From: Paenibacillus sp. FSL H8-0537
Lineage (GTDB): Bacteria > Bacillota > Bacilli > Paenibacillales > Paenibacillaceae
DNA length: 64,000 nt
Reading direction: 5' to 3'
NCBI RefSeq assembly: GCF_038051995.1
Contig: NZ_CP150290.1
Span: 3,338,001 to 3,402,000 of the forward strand
Shown here: piece by piece, positions 45,465 to 53,349 of the stretch
How the letters are laid out: each line of letters begins with the position of its first letter
Position numbering within the stretch: the stretch's first letter is position 1
Position numbers and translations under genes: made by a program
Notes under the pieces: model-generated
What the model was told of the DNA's origin: nothing
The model's database searches: none
What the model saw: only the letters and a program-made list of their open reading frames with translations

Positions 45465-46505
45465 ATGTGTAAAACGAATGTTCTAAGTGTTCCAAGCGCA
45501 AGAGCGCCTTTTGAAAAGACGGTTTTGGAGCGGAGAGAATTACGACCGAATGATATTTTAATCGATATTAAATATTGCGGCATTTGCCACTCCGACATTC
45601 ACAATGCCTTCGATGAATGGGGTAACGGCATGTTTCCGATGGTACCTGGTCACGAAATGGCAGGAGTAGTAAGCGCAGTAGGAACAGAAGTGATAAAGTT
45701 CGCTGTTGGCGATCGGGTTGGAGTCGGGTGCTTCGTTGATTCCTGTGGACAATGCGAGTACTGTCTCAGCGGAGAGGAGCAATATTGCATAAAAGGCGTT
45801 ATCAATTCTTATAATTCTTTAGATTACGAGGGCAATCAAACCTACGGCGGTTATAGCCAGAAAATCGTTGTCAAAGAAGACTTTGTTGTCCGCATACCAG
45901 ATGCCATGGATTTGGATGTTGCAAGTCCGCTCTTGTGCGCGGGGATAACCACGTACTCCCCTTTGAAGCATTGGAACATCGGCCCAGGCAAGAAGGTTGC
46001 TATTGTAGGGATGGGGGGCCTTGGTCACCTAGCTGTCCAATATGCTCATGCTTTAGGGGCAGAAGTTACAGTACTGAGCCAATCGTTGAATAAGAAAGAG
46101 GAAGCGCTTAGCTTTGGAGCAGATCATTACTTTGCAACTAGCGATTCTGCTACGTTCACGGCGTTAGCCAATCGTTTTGACCTTATTTTAAATACAGTGT
46201 CTGCCAATCTCAATGTTGATGCCTATTTATCGATGCTTCGGTTAGATGGAACGCTTGTAAACGTCGGCGCACCTAGCGAGCCAGATCAATACCATGTATT
46301 TTCCTTGATTATGCAGCGTCGCAGCATCGCAGGCTCACTCGTTGGTGGCATTCGAGAAACCCAGGAGATGCTCAATTTTTCCGCTGAACAGGGCATTGCC
46401 CCTAAAATTGAGGTTATCAATGCCGGTCAAGTCGATGAAGCTTTTGAGCGTATCATCCGCAGTGATGTGCGTTACCGATTCGTAATCGACATATCTACTT
46501 TATAG
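45465..46505 (+). CDS. zinc-dependent alcohol dehydrogenase, CAD/YahK-like
   Basis: A 346-residue medium-chain dehydrogenase behind GAGCGAGGGAG. Catalytic zinc ligands are visible in CGICHSDIH and VPGHEMAG, the structural zinc cysteines in CGQCEYCLSGEEQYC, and the nucleotide-binding loop in GMGGLGHLAVQ. The pattern fits the NADP(H)-dependent cinnamyl-alcohol/aldehyde reductase branch to which Bacillus AdhA belongs. The MerR-type promoter 50 nt upstream suggests induction by aldehydes. A sirtuin gene follows 16 nt downstream in the same operon. Confidence 0.93.
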   Translation: MCKTNVLSVPSARAPFEKTVLERRELRPNDILIDIKYCGICHSDIHNAFDEWGNGMFPMVPGHEMAGVVSAVGTEVIKFAVGDRVGVGCFVDSCGQCEYCLSGEEQYCIKGVINSYNSLDYEGNQTYGGYSQKIVVKEDFVVRIPDAMDLDVASPLLCAGITTYSPLKHWNIGPGKKVAIVGMGGLGHLAVQYAHALGAEVTVLSQSLNKKEEALSFGADHYFATSDSATFTALANRFDLILNTVSANLNVDAYLSMLRLDGTLVNVGAPSEPDQYHVFSLIMQRRSIAGSLVGGIRETQEMLNFSAEQGIAPKIEVINAGQVDEAFERIIRSDVRYRFVIDISTL

Positions 46506-46521
46506 TAGGAGGAGCAGGAAG

Positions 46522-47313
46522 TTGGAGCTCGATCATTTTCAAACACGTATACAAAAGGCAAAACAGGCTATAGCAGAGGCTGAATATATTCTATTGGGTG
46601 GTGGTGTGGGTATTTCGGCTGCTGCTAGCATATTGTGTAGCGGGAAAAGGTTTACGGACAAGTTTGCTCCACGTATTCGTCATTTTTCTTTAAACGATAT
46701 GTATGCGTCTGGCTTATCTGCGTTCCCGGCACAAGAGGACAAATGGGGCTTTTGGGCAAAACTAATCCGTCATACTCGGTATGAAGCCGGTCCTGCCCGG
46801 CTTTACAAGGATTTATATAGCTTGATCAATGAGAAGCATTATTTCGTGCTGACCATGACTGTCGACAGTCAATTCGAGCTGGCAGGTTTTTCATCTGATA
46901 AAATATTTGAGGTTCAAGGCAATTACGGAAAACTACAGTGTGCAATTGGCTGCCATGACAGGGTCTATTCTACTGAAATACTGGTAATGGAAATGGCCGA
47001 GAGTGTTGTTGATTATAAAATTCCGCAGGAACTCATCCCTAAATGTCCTATATGTGGCGGTGAGATGCTTCCAAACATAAGAAATAACAAAAACTTTGTC
47101 CAGGATGAGAAGTTTTTTGAATTAGAAGCATTATATAAAGGATTCGTGCTGGAATCTATGAGTCAGAAACGGCTTTATATCGGATTAGGCGTTGATCGTG
47201 AATCTTTGGTAATCTTGAAGCAAGACGATCCAATAGGCTCTGAACAAAATAACCGGAACATGATTTCATTCCCTGAAGGCATTCATGAAACGGTATCGGC
47301 ATTATTAAAGTAA
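46522..47313 (+). CDS. sirtuin of the SirTM type (probable protein ADP-ribosyltransferase)
   Basis: A 263-residue Sir2 family protein starting at TTG behind AGTAGGAGGAGC. The NAD-binding loop reads GGGVGISAAAS. The residue normally a catalytic histidine is Gln132 (EVQGNYG), and zinc cysteines are Cys140, Cys144, Cys175 and Cys178, followed by NIRNNKNFVQDE. Loss of the histidine and this zinc-module pattern match, as I recall, the class M sirtuins of Staphylococcus and Streptococcus, which ADP-ribosylate a lipoylated GcvH-like protein. Those genes are normally linked to a macrodomain hydrolase, a GcvH-like protein and a lipoate ligase; none is seen here. Co-transcription with an aldehyde-type dehydrogenase points to a stress role. 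Confidence 0.82.
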   Translation: MELDHFQTRIQKAKQAIAEAEYILLGGGVGISAAASILCSGKRFTDKFAPRIRHFSLNDMYASGLSAFPAQEDKWGFWAKLIRHTRYEAGPARLYKDLYSLINEKHYFVLTMTVDSQFELAGFSSDKIFEVQGNYGKLQCAIGCHDRVYSTEILVMEMAESVVDYKIPQELIPKCPICGGEMLPNIRNNKNFVQDEKFFELEALYKGFVLESMSQKRLYIGLGVDRESLVILKQDDPIGSEQNNRNMISFPEGIHETVSALLK

Positions 47314-47414
47314 AACATTACAACAAAGAGAGCACGTATTACACAGCTATCAACGAACGGGTGGCTGGATTACTTGGTAAAAATATAATGACCATGCAAA
47401 AAAGCGCATTACCA

Positions 47415-47439
47415 GGGAGGAGCCTTTGTGGCTGCTCCC
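47415..47439 (+). terminator. GC-rich hairpin downstream of the sirtuin gene
   Basis: GGGAGGAGCC, loop TTTGT, GGCTGCTCCC with one mismatch, followed only by TTATTG. It lies 100 nt after the sirtuin stop and just before the TetR remnant. It is a plausible but weak terminator. Confidence 0.45.
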
Positions 47440-47562
47440 TTATTGCTGAATTCTTTGATTAGAAAATCGGCTCATATTTGCTTTGTCGGAAATATCCTGT
47501 ATCGTGATTTGATCAAAATTTTTCTCGGACATCCATTCAATAACCGCTTTTTTTATTGCATG
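47440..47562 (-). pseudogene. TetR regulator remnant (N-terminal helix-turn-helix only)
   Basis: About 40 codons encode AIKKAVIEWMSEKNFDQITI followed by QDISDKANMSR, the start of a TetR DNA-binding domain, then lose similarity and stop. GGAGGTC and an ATG stand before it, but that ATG is in the reading frame of the glycosyltransferase, whose last codons it forms. A one-base shift would join the ATG to the TetR frame. The gene is therefore broken at both ends. Confidence 0.6.
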
Positions 47563-48647
47563 ACCTCCTTGTATATTTGAATTATCCGAGAACCAATGGT
47601 TTTTATGGAAAATCTCCGTTTTACTGTTGTAACGCCTAAATTTCCTAAAGCACGGGCTTTTTTTGGAATTCTTAATAGGCTGATAATGTCTGACGAAAGT
47701 ATTTCGGGTGTGATCGGTGCAAAAGCTCCGTGGTCGCCGAAATGACATTGAACCATCTTATTTATATTTTTCTGCTGTACAATACCACAGTACCCTGCAA
47801 CGCCTGCAGCAACAACCGGTTTTGCGCATGCCATTGCTTCAAGTGCAACACGTCCCGTTCCTACAACAACATCCGAGACATAATAGGCATGTTGGATATT
47901 AGACATCGGAGGACGAATGATAATTGCTGTTCGACCAAGACGAAGATTAACTTTAGCCGCAAGCTGAACCAGATCTGAACGACGAGACCCGGGACCAACC
48001 AGAACGGCTAAAAACTGGCGGTTGTATTTAGCAATTCGTTCTGCCGCCAAGACTACATTTCTGGCTATGGGATATTTATCAGACGAGAATCTTCCGGCGT
48101 ACACAAGAATTTGGGAGGTTTGCGGTAAACGGAGCGCCTTTCTCCAATGGTTTTTATTTGCCGCAGGACGGAACGTTGCAATGTCAATTCCATTAGGGAT
48201 CATCTGGATCCTGTCCGTAGGAATTTTATGATTCACCAACCATTTGGTCAGTTTTGGTGAAACCACAATCATGCGTTTGGAAGTTCTTGCTGCCGATAAC
48301 AGGTCAGCCCGACGATGATAGGTGCCATGTATAGTAACAATTAAAGGGATTTTATGCTTTTGAGATAAGGTTGCAGCCTGAGCAAATGCATTGGAATCAT
48401 GGGCGTGGATCAGGTTATACCTTTCTTTGTCCATGATCGAAGACAATAAGGATATTTGTCTTAAACCTTTTCCATTTGGCACAATATGAAGCTTAATCCC
48501 AGCTTTTTGAAATGAGTTTGCGAGTGGTCCTCCATCAGTTGCAACACCAACCTGAACCCCATGTGTTAATAAACTTCGCGAGAGAGAAAGTACATATTTT
48601 TCGGTTCCTCCAATATTCAACCGCGATACCAGCATTAAAACTTTCAT
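47553..48647 (-). CDS. glycosyltransferase family 4 protein
   Basis: A 364-residue GT-B enzyme. The N-terminal motif MKVLMLVSRLNIGGTEKYV marks the GT4 acceptor domain. The donor domain shows AGRFSSDKYP, a VLVGPGSRR stretch, and GTGRVALEAMACAKPVVAAG with the catalytic-type ExxxCxKP arrangement near residue 275. No membrane segment is present, so it acts in the cytoplasm on a nucleotide sugar. No other polysaccharide genes are nearby, which leaves its pathway unknown. Its last codons overlap the TetR remnant. Confidence 0.88.
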   Translation of the reverse strand: MKVLMLVSRLNIGGTEKYVLSLSRSLLTHGVQVGVATDGGPLANSFQKAGIKLHIVPNGKGLRQISLLSSIMDKERYNLIHAHDSNAFAQAATLSQKHKIPLIVTIHGTYHRRADLLSAARTSKRMIVVSPKLTKWLVNHKIPTDRIQMIPNGIDIATFRPAANKNHWRKALRLPQTSQILVYAGRFSSDKYPIARNVVLAAERIAKYNRQFLAVLVGPGSRRSDLVQLAAKVNLRLGRTAIIIRPPMSNIQHAYYVSDVVVGTGRVALEAMACAKPVVAAGVAGYCGIVQQKNINKMVQCHFGDHGAFAPITPEILSSDIISLLRIPKKARALGNLGVTTVKRRFSIKTIGSRIIQIYKEVMQ

Positions 48648-48815
48648 TTTTCATCATCCCCGACTCATCTGAATCATACAAGATGGTGTATTTTATGAGA
48701 ATTATATTATGAGAATTCTCCATTGCAGGGAAGAGCTTAAATCGACTGGTTAACGCCTGCCGTACGCTCTTTGATAACGACACATCTTTTGATATATACG
48801 CTTATCCTTCAAGGT

Positions 48816-49179
48816 TTAAATCCATAAATTGCGGGCTGGGGATTCGCTGCCGGTCGTTTCCCATTTTCCCTTGGGATTTTTCTGTACCATGATCCTCAGA
48901 TCAAAGCGACGACCGCTATGTTGTAATGAATTAATTCCGCGTTGAACAGCGTAAGAACAATTTTTGGTCTTTTTACTAATGGATTGAATCAAACTATCCA
49001 TGGAGTTGAAGGTTCTAGCTGGCGTTTCCAGTTGGTATTTATAGCTGCCATGCCTCGGGAACATTCCGGCGAAGTTCCTCGTTGTGAAGCGAGGATTTGC
49101 TTACATTATATTTAGTCGCATAGCCTCCCATATTCATCCCAACCATTCCGGTGTTCATAACCAGAATATGTGCCTTAGG
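48816..49179 (-). pseudogene. remnant of a YheC/YheD-type spore coat-associated protein gene
   Basis: Two minus-strand frames carry consecutive pieces. 49179-49050 reads ILVMNTGMVGMNMGGYATKY and then stops. From 49064 a second frame reads TPARTFNSMDSLIQSI, then YAVQRGINSLQHSGRRFDLR and IMVQKNPKGKWETTG, the ATP-grasp-like pattern of YheC/YheD proteins. A frameshift separates them and the C-terminus is missing. A functional member would be about 350-450 residues. Confidence 0.65.
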
Positions 49180-49257
49180 GCATTTTGGCTCCGGGCTCCT
49201 GTCCGTTTCTTAAACTTAAGCTGGGTCGTACTGTAGTTAAGGGAAATTCTAGGTACC

Positions 49258-49455
49258 AGCTCTTCGGATTCTTTTTTGAAGGTTATTGAAAAGCTTGAAT
49301 ACATACGGGATTTGCAGCTGCAAGTCATTTTAGTAGCATACCTATTAGAGCTGATTCAAGATTTGACAGACTTGGCTTTTGAGATTCATGATCGGCAGAT
49401 TATGATACTGCTTTCCAAAGAGAGAAAAGCCCAAGAGGGACTGACTGCAGCCTGA
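49258..49455 (+). pseudogene. Tn3-family transposase remnant
   Basis: An open stretch of 65 codons without a start reads SDSFLKVIEKLEYIRDLQLQ, then VAYLLELIQDLTDLAFEIHD and RQIMILLSKERKAQEG. This resembles an internal part of Tn3-type TnpA (a region with LTD..IE..DR and a basic tail). Both ends are missing, and no terminal inverted repeats or resolvase gene are seen. Confidence 0.5.
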
Positions 49456-49469
49456 TTATCGTTGTAAGC

Positions 49470-49763
49470 ATGATCAGTGCGAACCTTAAAAAACTTTTTA
49501 CATCGTCCATGACCTTGGCTATGGCCATCGGTCCGATGTTCGGCATTTGGGTTACAGAGAACCAATCGTACAGCGCTTTGTTTTTAATCGCCGTCGTCCT
49601 CTCTGCGGTAGCATTGATCCCGATGCTAGGTGCAAAAATGCCTTTCCGGCCGCAAACAGGCGTTCGAAAAATCGAATTGTTCGAAAAATCGGTCTTGCTC
49701 ATTGCGGCGTCAGTCTTTTTTCTGTTTATCGCCTATGGCGGTATTACCAAGCCTGAAATATGA
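49470..49763 (+). pseudogene. MFS transporter remnant
   Basis: About 97 codons encode two or three membrane segments (MTLAMAIGPMFGIWVTE, ALFLIAVVLSAVALIPML, VLLIAASVFFLFIAYGG), with a cytoplasmic loop between the second and third. This fits helices 5-7 of a major facilitator permease. It lacks the first helices and everything after helix 7, so it cannot be functional. Confidence 0.65.
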
Positions 49764-49764
49764 G

Positions 49765-49799
49765 AGAGCCGATAACCGCGTAATAGGGTTATCGGCTCT
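49765..49799. repeat. perfect 13-bp inverted repeat
   Basis: AGAGCCGATAACC and GGTTATCGGCTCT, separated by 9 bp. No T run follows on either strand, so a terminator without a U-tail or a leftover of a mobile element are both possible. It lies between the MFS remnant and the converging hydrolase gene. Confidence 0.6.
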
Positions 49800-49853
49800 G
49801 TGTCTGTACGGCTAGCTCTTGTACATGCGTTTATCAGCAACCTCTCGGTTATG

Positions 49854-50999
49854 TCACTTGTTGCTGGTCTTCTTGATCAAGTCCACGCCATCGTATGCCA
49901 GACGTTCCACACTTGCAGCCTTCTGCAGTATATAATGATCAAAAAAGTTCTTCGTATAGTCTGTAACAAGATTTCGCATCTCCATAGCATCCCGTTCGCC
50001 TCTGAGTTCCTCATTAACACTGGTAAACACGATGTCGCAGTAATCTAAATGCGCAACACGATCAACAGAGAAATAATAGGTATCCATGCTATTGTTAGCG
50101 CCAATTATCGCATTCATGTTATAGTTAGGTTCACAAAACAGTAGCAAGAAGGGTTTCTTAAGGTCGCTGTCGAGAAGGCCGAACGCACCGCTATCCAAGC
50201 CAATCCCGCAGGCGAACCGGACGTCGTCCCGGCAAACAATTGCCGTCGTAGGCCCTCCATAAGAATGTCCGACTATGCCCATGCCGATGTCAAGCAACAA
50301 TCTGCCCTTAAAGATGGAATTCAGTTCTCCAGAGTCCAGTTTGTAAAGATAATCGGCTACATACCTTACATCTTCAGCCTGTAATTCACTATACTCTGTT
50401 AACTTGGCAAGTTTCGGCAGTGTAAGCACGTTATGGCACATCTCAATGGCAGTTTCATCGTCAGGCCGCATCTCCATCTTGCCAGCCAACGCCAGCATCT
50501 CCGGATTTTCAGAAAACGCCATAATGACATCCGAAAAATCCTTTGATACATTAAACAGGCGCCCATCTTTACGCTTATACATCGTGCTATTCTGATGGCC
50601 GATGCTTACCACAACATATCCCATGCTTGCCAAGTCTGTACAGATCACTGTACCCCATTCTGGAGAACCGCCCCCGCCGCAAACATAGAATAACACCGGA
50701 TAGCGCTTTTCCTTCCCGGAGAGAGCAAGGTCGTCGTAACACTGGGTCTTGATATCTATAGAGAAAAATTCCTTCCCGTTAAGATACGCAGTGACAAGTG
50801 GCTGCTCATTAAACATCTCGTAGACTTCAGGAAACATGTACGTTGATGTAGTCTTACCTTCGCTACTGTCGGACGGATAGTACACAAACGCCGTCAGTTC
50901 TCTTTTTGAGTGATCTGATGCCGTGTACTCAAAATCCATCTGGGTTCGACCGACAGTATAGCCGCCAATTGGTTCTGGAAATGCGTCATAAGTTTTCAT
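49854..50999 (-). CDS. alpha/beta hydrolase, platelet-activating-factor acetylhydrolase-like
   Basis: A 381-residue hydrolase without signal peptide, start ATG 50999 behind AAGGGGGAAC. The nucleophile elbow is GHSYGG near residue 255, preceded by a typical oxyanion strand (RYPVLFYVCGGGGSPEWGT near 97) and followed by AHLDYCD with a histidine. The overall arrangement is that of PAF-acetylhydrolase/dienelactone-type esterases. The family usually cleaves short-chain esters or lactones. It stands alone among decayed genes, and nothing nearby names its substrate. Confidence 0.8.
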   Translation of the reverse strand: MKTYDAFPEPIGGYTVGRTQMDFEYTASDHSKRELTAFVYYPSDSSEGKTTSTYMFPEVYEMFNEQPLVTAYLNGKEFFSIDIKTQCYDDLALSGKEKRYPVLFYVCGGGGSPEWGTVICTDLASMGYVVVSIGHQNSTMYKRKDGRLFNVSKDFSDVIMAFSENPEMLALAGKMEMRPDDETAIEMCHNVLTLPKLAKLTEYSELQAEDVRYVADYLYKLDSGELNSIFKGRLLLDIGMGIVGHSYGGPTTAIVCRDDVRFACGIGLDSGAFGLLDSDLKKPFLLLFCEPNYNMNAIIGANNSMDTYYFSVDRVAHLDYCDIVFTSVNEELRGERDAMEMRNLVTDYTKNFFDHYILQKAASVERLAYDGVDLIKKTSNK

Positions 51000-51112
51000 T
51001 TTCTTGTTCCCCCTTAATTAATAAAAGTGGTTGGATACGCAAGAGTTTCTGCAGGTTTACAAAATTTAGATTTACAAAAAGATAGTCTAACTACTTTTGG
51101 GAGAAGTACTAT

Positions 51113-51244
51113 ATCATTCAACCTTACTTAATTGATGGTGTTTCAATAAAGGAGATATCATCAATTAAGAGAATTTCAAAACGTACTTTACACTATTGGG
51201 TTAAGCAATATCAAACCCATGGCTTAATAGGATTTAATAGCTAA
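51113..51244 (+). pseudogene. transposase N-terminal remnant (helix-turn-helix)
   Basis: The frame reads PYLIDGVSIKEISSIKRISK, then RTLHYWVKQYQTHGLIGF, followed by a stop. This is the DNA-binding start of Mu/IS481-like transposases (a domain reading 'GVSxKEIA...SxRTLxxWxxxYxxxGLxGL'). The rest of the transposase is gone. It sits directly upstream of the truncated DsbA gene, suggesting an insertion followed by deletion. Apart from this, 51000-51325 holds nothing recognisable. Confidence 0.55.
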
Positions 51245-51325
51245 ACCGAGGTCAGATTACTTCCATACACAGAAAAACTATCTCTTTCTGTTTAAAGAAG
51301 AATTTAAAAGTTCCTAGCTATTATC

Positions 51326-51775
51326 AAGTTTCTTCTATTTTGGCCGCAACTAAAGAAAGAGTATGTTGATTCGGGGAAAACATCATTCTCTTATGTTAAT
51401 GTATTATTTCATGGAGAGGAATCAAAATTAGCTGAACAAGCTAGCGAAGCCATATTGAATAGTAATCCAGAGGTTTTCTGGAATTTCCATAAAGCTTTGT
51501 CCGATGAGCAGCCGGAAGATAATCATGACGGGCTTTGGATAACAGAAGAAAAATTGTTAGAGGTTGCGAAAGCCTCAGTTCCCGCTCTTGATGAGGAGAA
51601 GTTTCAACAAAATCTTAAATTGAATGAGATGCAACAATTGGTCGATCATGACCAGCGGCTTGTGAAGCAGTTTAAAATAGAGCAAACCCCAACCATTATA
51701 ATTAATGATATTGTGATCGCTAATCCGTTTGATTACGAAGCAATTAGATCTGTTATAGAACAGGAAATGAACTAA
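51326..51775 (+). pseudogene. DsbA-family thiol oxidoreductase, 5'-truncated
   Basis: The frame is open from 51326 and reads KTSFSYVNVLFHGEESKLAE, then EVFWNFHKALSDEQ and QFKIEQTPTIIINDIVI, the C-terminal part of a DsbA/BdbD-like thioredoxin-fold protein with the cis-proline loop (TPT). The N-terminal part with the CxxC active site and export signal is missing. A possible internal start at ATT/ATG 51455 would make only 106 residues. The transposase remnant lies at its broken end. Confidence 0.7.
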
Positions 51776-51871
51776 TTACTTATTGATGCAAGATGCAGAA
51801 TCAGGAGATTTGGTTCAATGATTGGAAAAGGATCATATAGAAATTTGAGAATTAATGTAATCTTACTTTTC

Positions 51872-53146
51872 CTACTCTTTTACAACGGAGGCATTCACAG
51901 CGCTTTCCATCTGATCATTGTAGGCACGAAATAATCCTAGGCGCCAGAAAGCGGCACCTTTTAAATCATAACGCTTGGCAAGACCAAGTTTGTCATTGAT
52001 GGAAGAGGGCGTTTCACTGCTTAGGCTTATGCCGAGCAGGAGCTTTTGCTTAGGGACACCAGCATCGAGCGCAAGCTGAATCGCCTGATCTACTAGACTA
52101 TTGGGTTCGGGTACCTGTGACTTGGTACCGACAGGATTATACTGATAAGCCATAATGATGAGATCATCTGCGAGGGAAGCCAGAGTCTTGTAATCGTAGC
52201 CTTTATAGGCACTATTTAAAGGGGGCACTGCTAATGAAAGAGAGATGTCACTTGGCAGGGAAGCCTTCAGCTGTATAACGTAATCGTTCAGCAGCTTCTG
52301 CTGCTGCACAGCATCCAATTTATAACCCAATCCTTCAAAATCAAGAACAATCCCTCCGAATCCGTTCTCTGCAACGGAAGCCGTTATGCCCTGAATGGAC
52401 TTCTCGCGCATACTGCTATCACTCAAAACCTTCGTTAGTTCACCATTTCCGTCTAATGCATAAACCATAAGGTACGGTTTAATGCTCTGATTCGCTGCAT
52501 CCGCTACAAGGGATTGAGGGGTAACGTCACCTGCCGCGTCAGGTAGCCGATACTCGTCACCCTGAAGTGTAAACTGACCTTCGCGATCGATGCGACTCCA
52601 GCCAAAAGCTACTGAGTTCATGGATGAAACCAAATCCCGCTCCTGAAAGGATTGCAATGCATAGAAGGCTCTCAAATGCATTTCGCGCTGTGGGGATAGA
52701 AGAGAAACGGTACGTGTTGTCTGATTCCAGGCTACAGCGACACCGAATTGACCGCTGAATGAACTGAGAGGGATGAGCACACGTCCTTCAAGCTGGATCG
52801 GTGCTGCCGCGAGCTTCACTTTTTTTCCATTTACAGTAGCCGTTGTGCTGCCCACTTGAAGAAGGACCTCCGTTACTTGTCCTTTAACACTGCCTGTCGC
52901 TTTGACCGTTTGCGAACGACTGTTCCATGTGATATGGATTCCAAGGGCTTCTCCAACCGTCCGGAAGGGGACATAGGTAACCCCTTTGTCTATCCGCGGG
53001 GCTGTATCAAATTGCAGTAGAACATGATCCAGCGTGACGGATATAGCGGGTGCTGCATAGACATCACCGATATTTGGGTTGGTTCCGAGCAAGGCTAAGG
53101 CAAGAAGGGTGGCGGCAACTGTTTTACCAACTCGTTTACGGAGCAT
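51872..53146 (-). CDS. secreted copper-amine-oxidase-N domain plus GH18-like glycosidase
   Basis: A 424-residue protein, ATG 53146 behind ATGGAGG. A signal peptide spans about residues 1-31 (basic start, AATLLALALLG, cut after VYA). Residues 40-155 hold two copies of the wall-binding module common in Paenibacillus (TYVPFRTVGEALGIHITWNS and VLIPLSSFSGQFGVAVAWNQ). Residues 160-415 are a GH18-type barrel with GGIVLDFEGL (Asp269, Glu271), like spore cortex or peptidoglycan hydrolases of the YaaH/YdhD group. It probably acts on the cell envelope outside the membrane. It is divergent from the GH5 gene. Confidence 0.88.
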   Translation of the reverse strand: MLRKRVGKTVAATLLALALLGTNPNIGDVYAAPAISVTLDHVLLQFDTAPRIDKGVTYVPFRTVGEALGIHITWNSRSQTVKATGSVKGQVTEVLLQVGSTTATVNGKKVKLAAAPIQLEGRVLIPLSSFSGQFGVAVAWNQTTRTVSLLSPQREMHLRAFYALQSFQERDLVSSMNSVAFGWSRIDREGQFTLQGDEYRLPDAAGDVTPQSLVADAANQSIKPYLMVYALDGNGELTKVLSDSSMREKSIQGITASVAENGFGGIVLDFEGLGYKLDAVQQQKLLNDYVIQLKASLPSDISLSLAVPPLNSAYKGYDYKTLASLADDLIIMAYQYNPVGTKSQVPEPNSLVDQAIQLALDAGVPKQKLLLGISLSSETPSSINDKLGLAKRYDLKGAAFWRLGLFRAYNDQMESAVNASVVKE

Positions 53147-53349
53147 GTTAGGTTTTCCTCCATCTCATTAATTGGGAATCTAGCATACATTAGTATAGCA
53201 AAATTTTGATATAGTTCCAATTACATGATGTGATATACAGTAGCAACGCTGATTATCCGATATATTCAAAGAGAGGCTATTACTAGAGTGATTTAACTGC
53301 AAAGCTATGCACTGTGTGTTAATCCCGGATAATAGAAAGGGAGGATCAA

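Noticed and set aside
49765..49799. 13-bp hairpin considered as a terminator
   Set aside because: No T run follows on either strand, so it is listed only as an inverted repeat.
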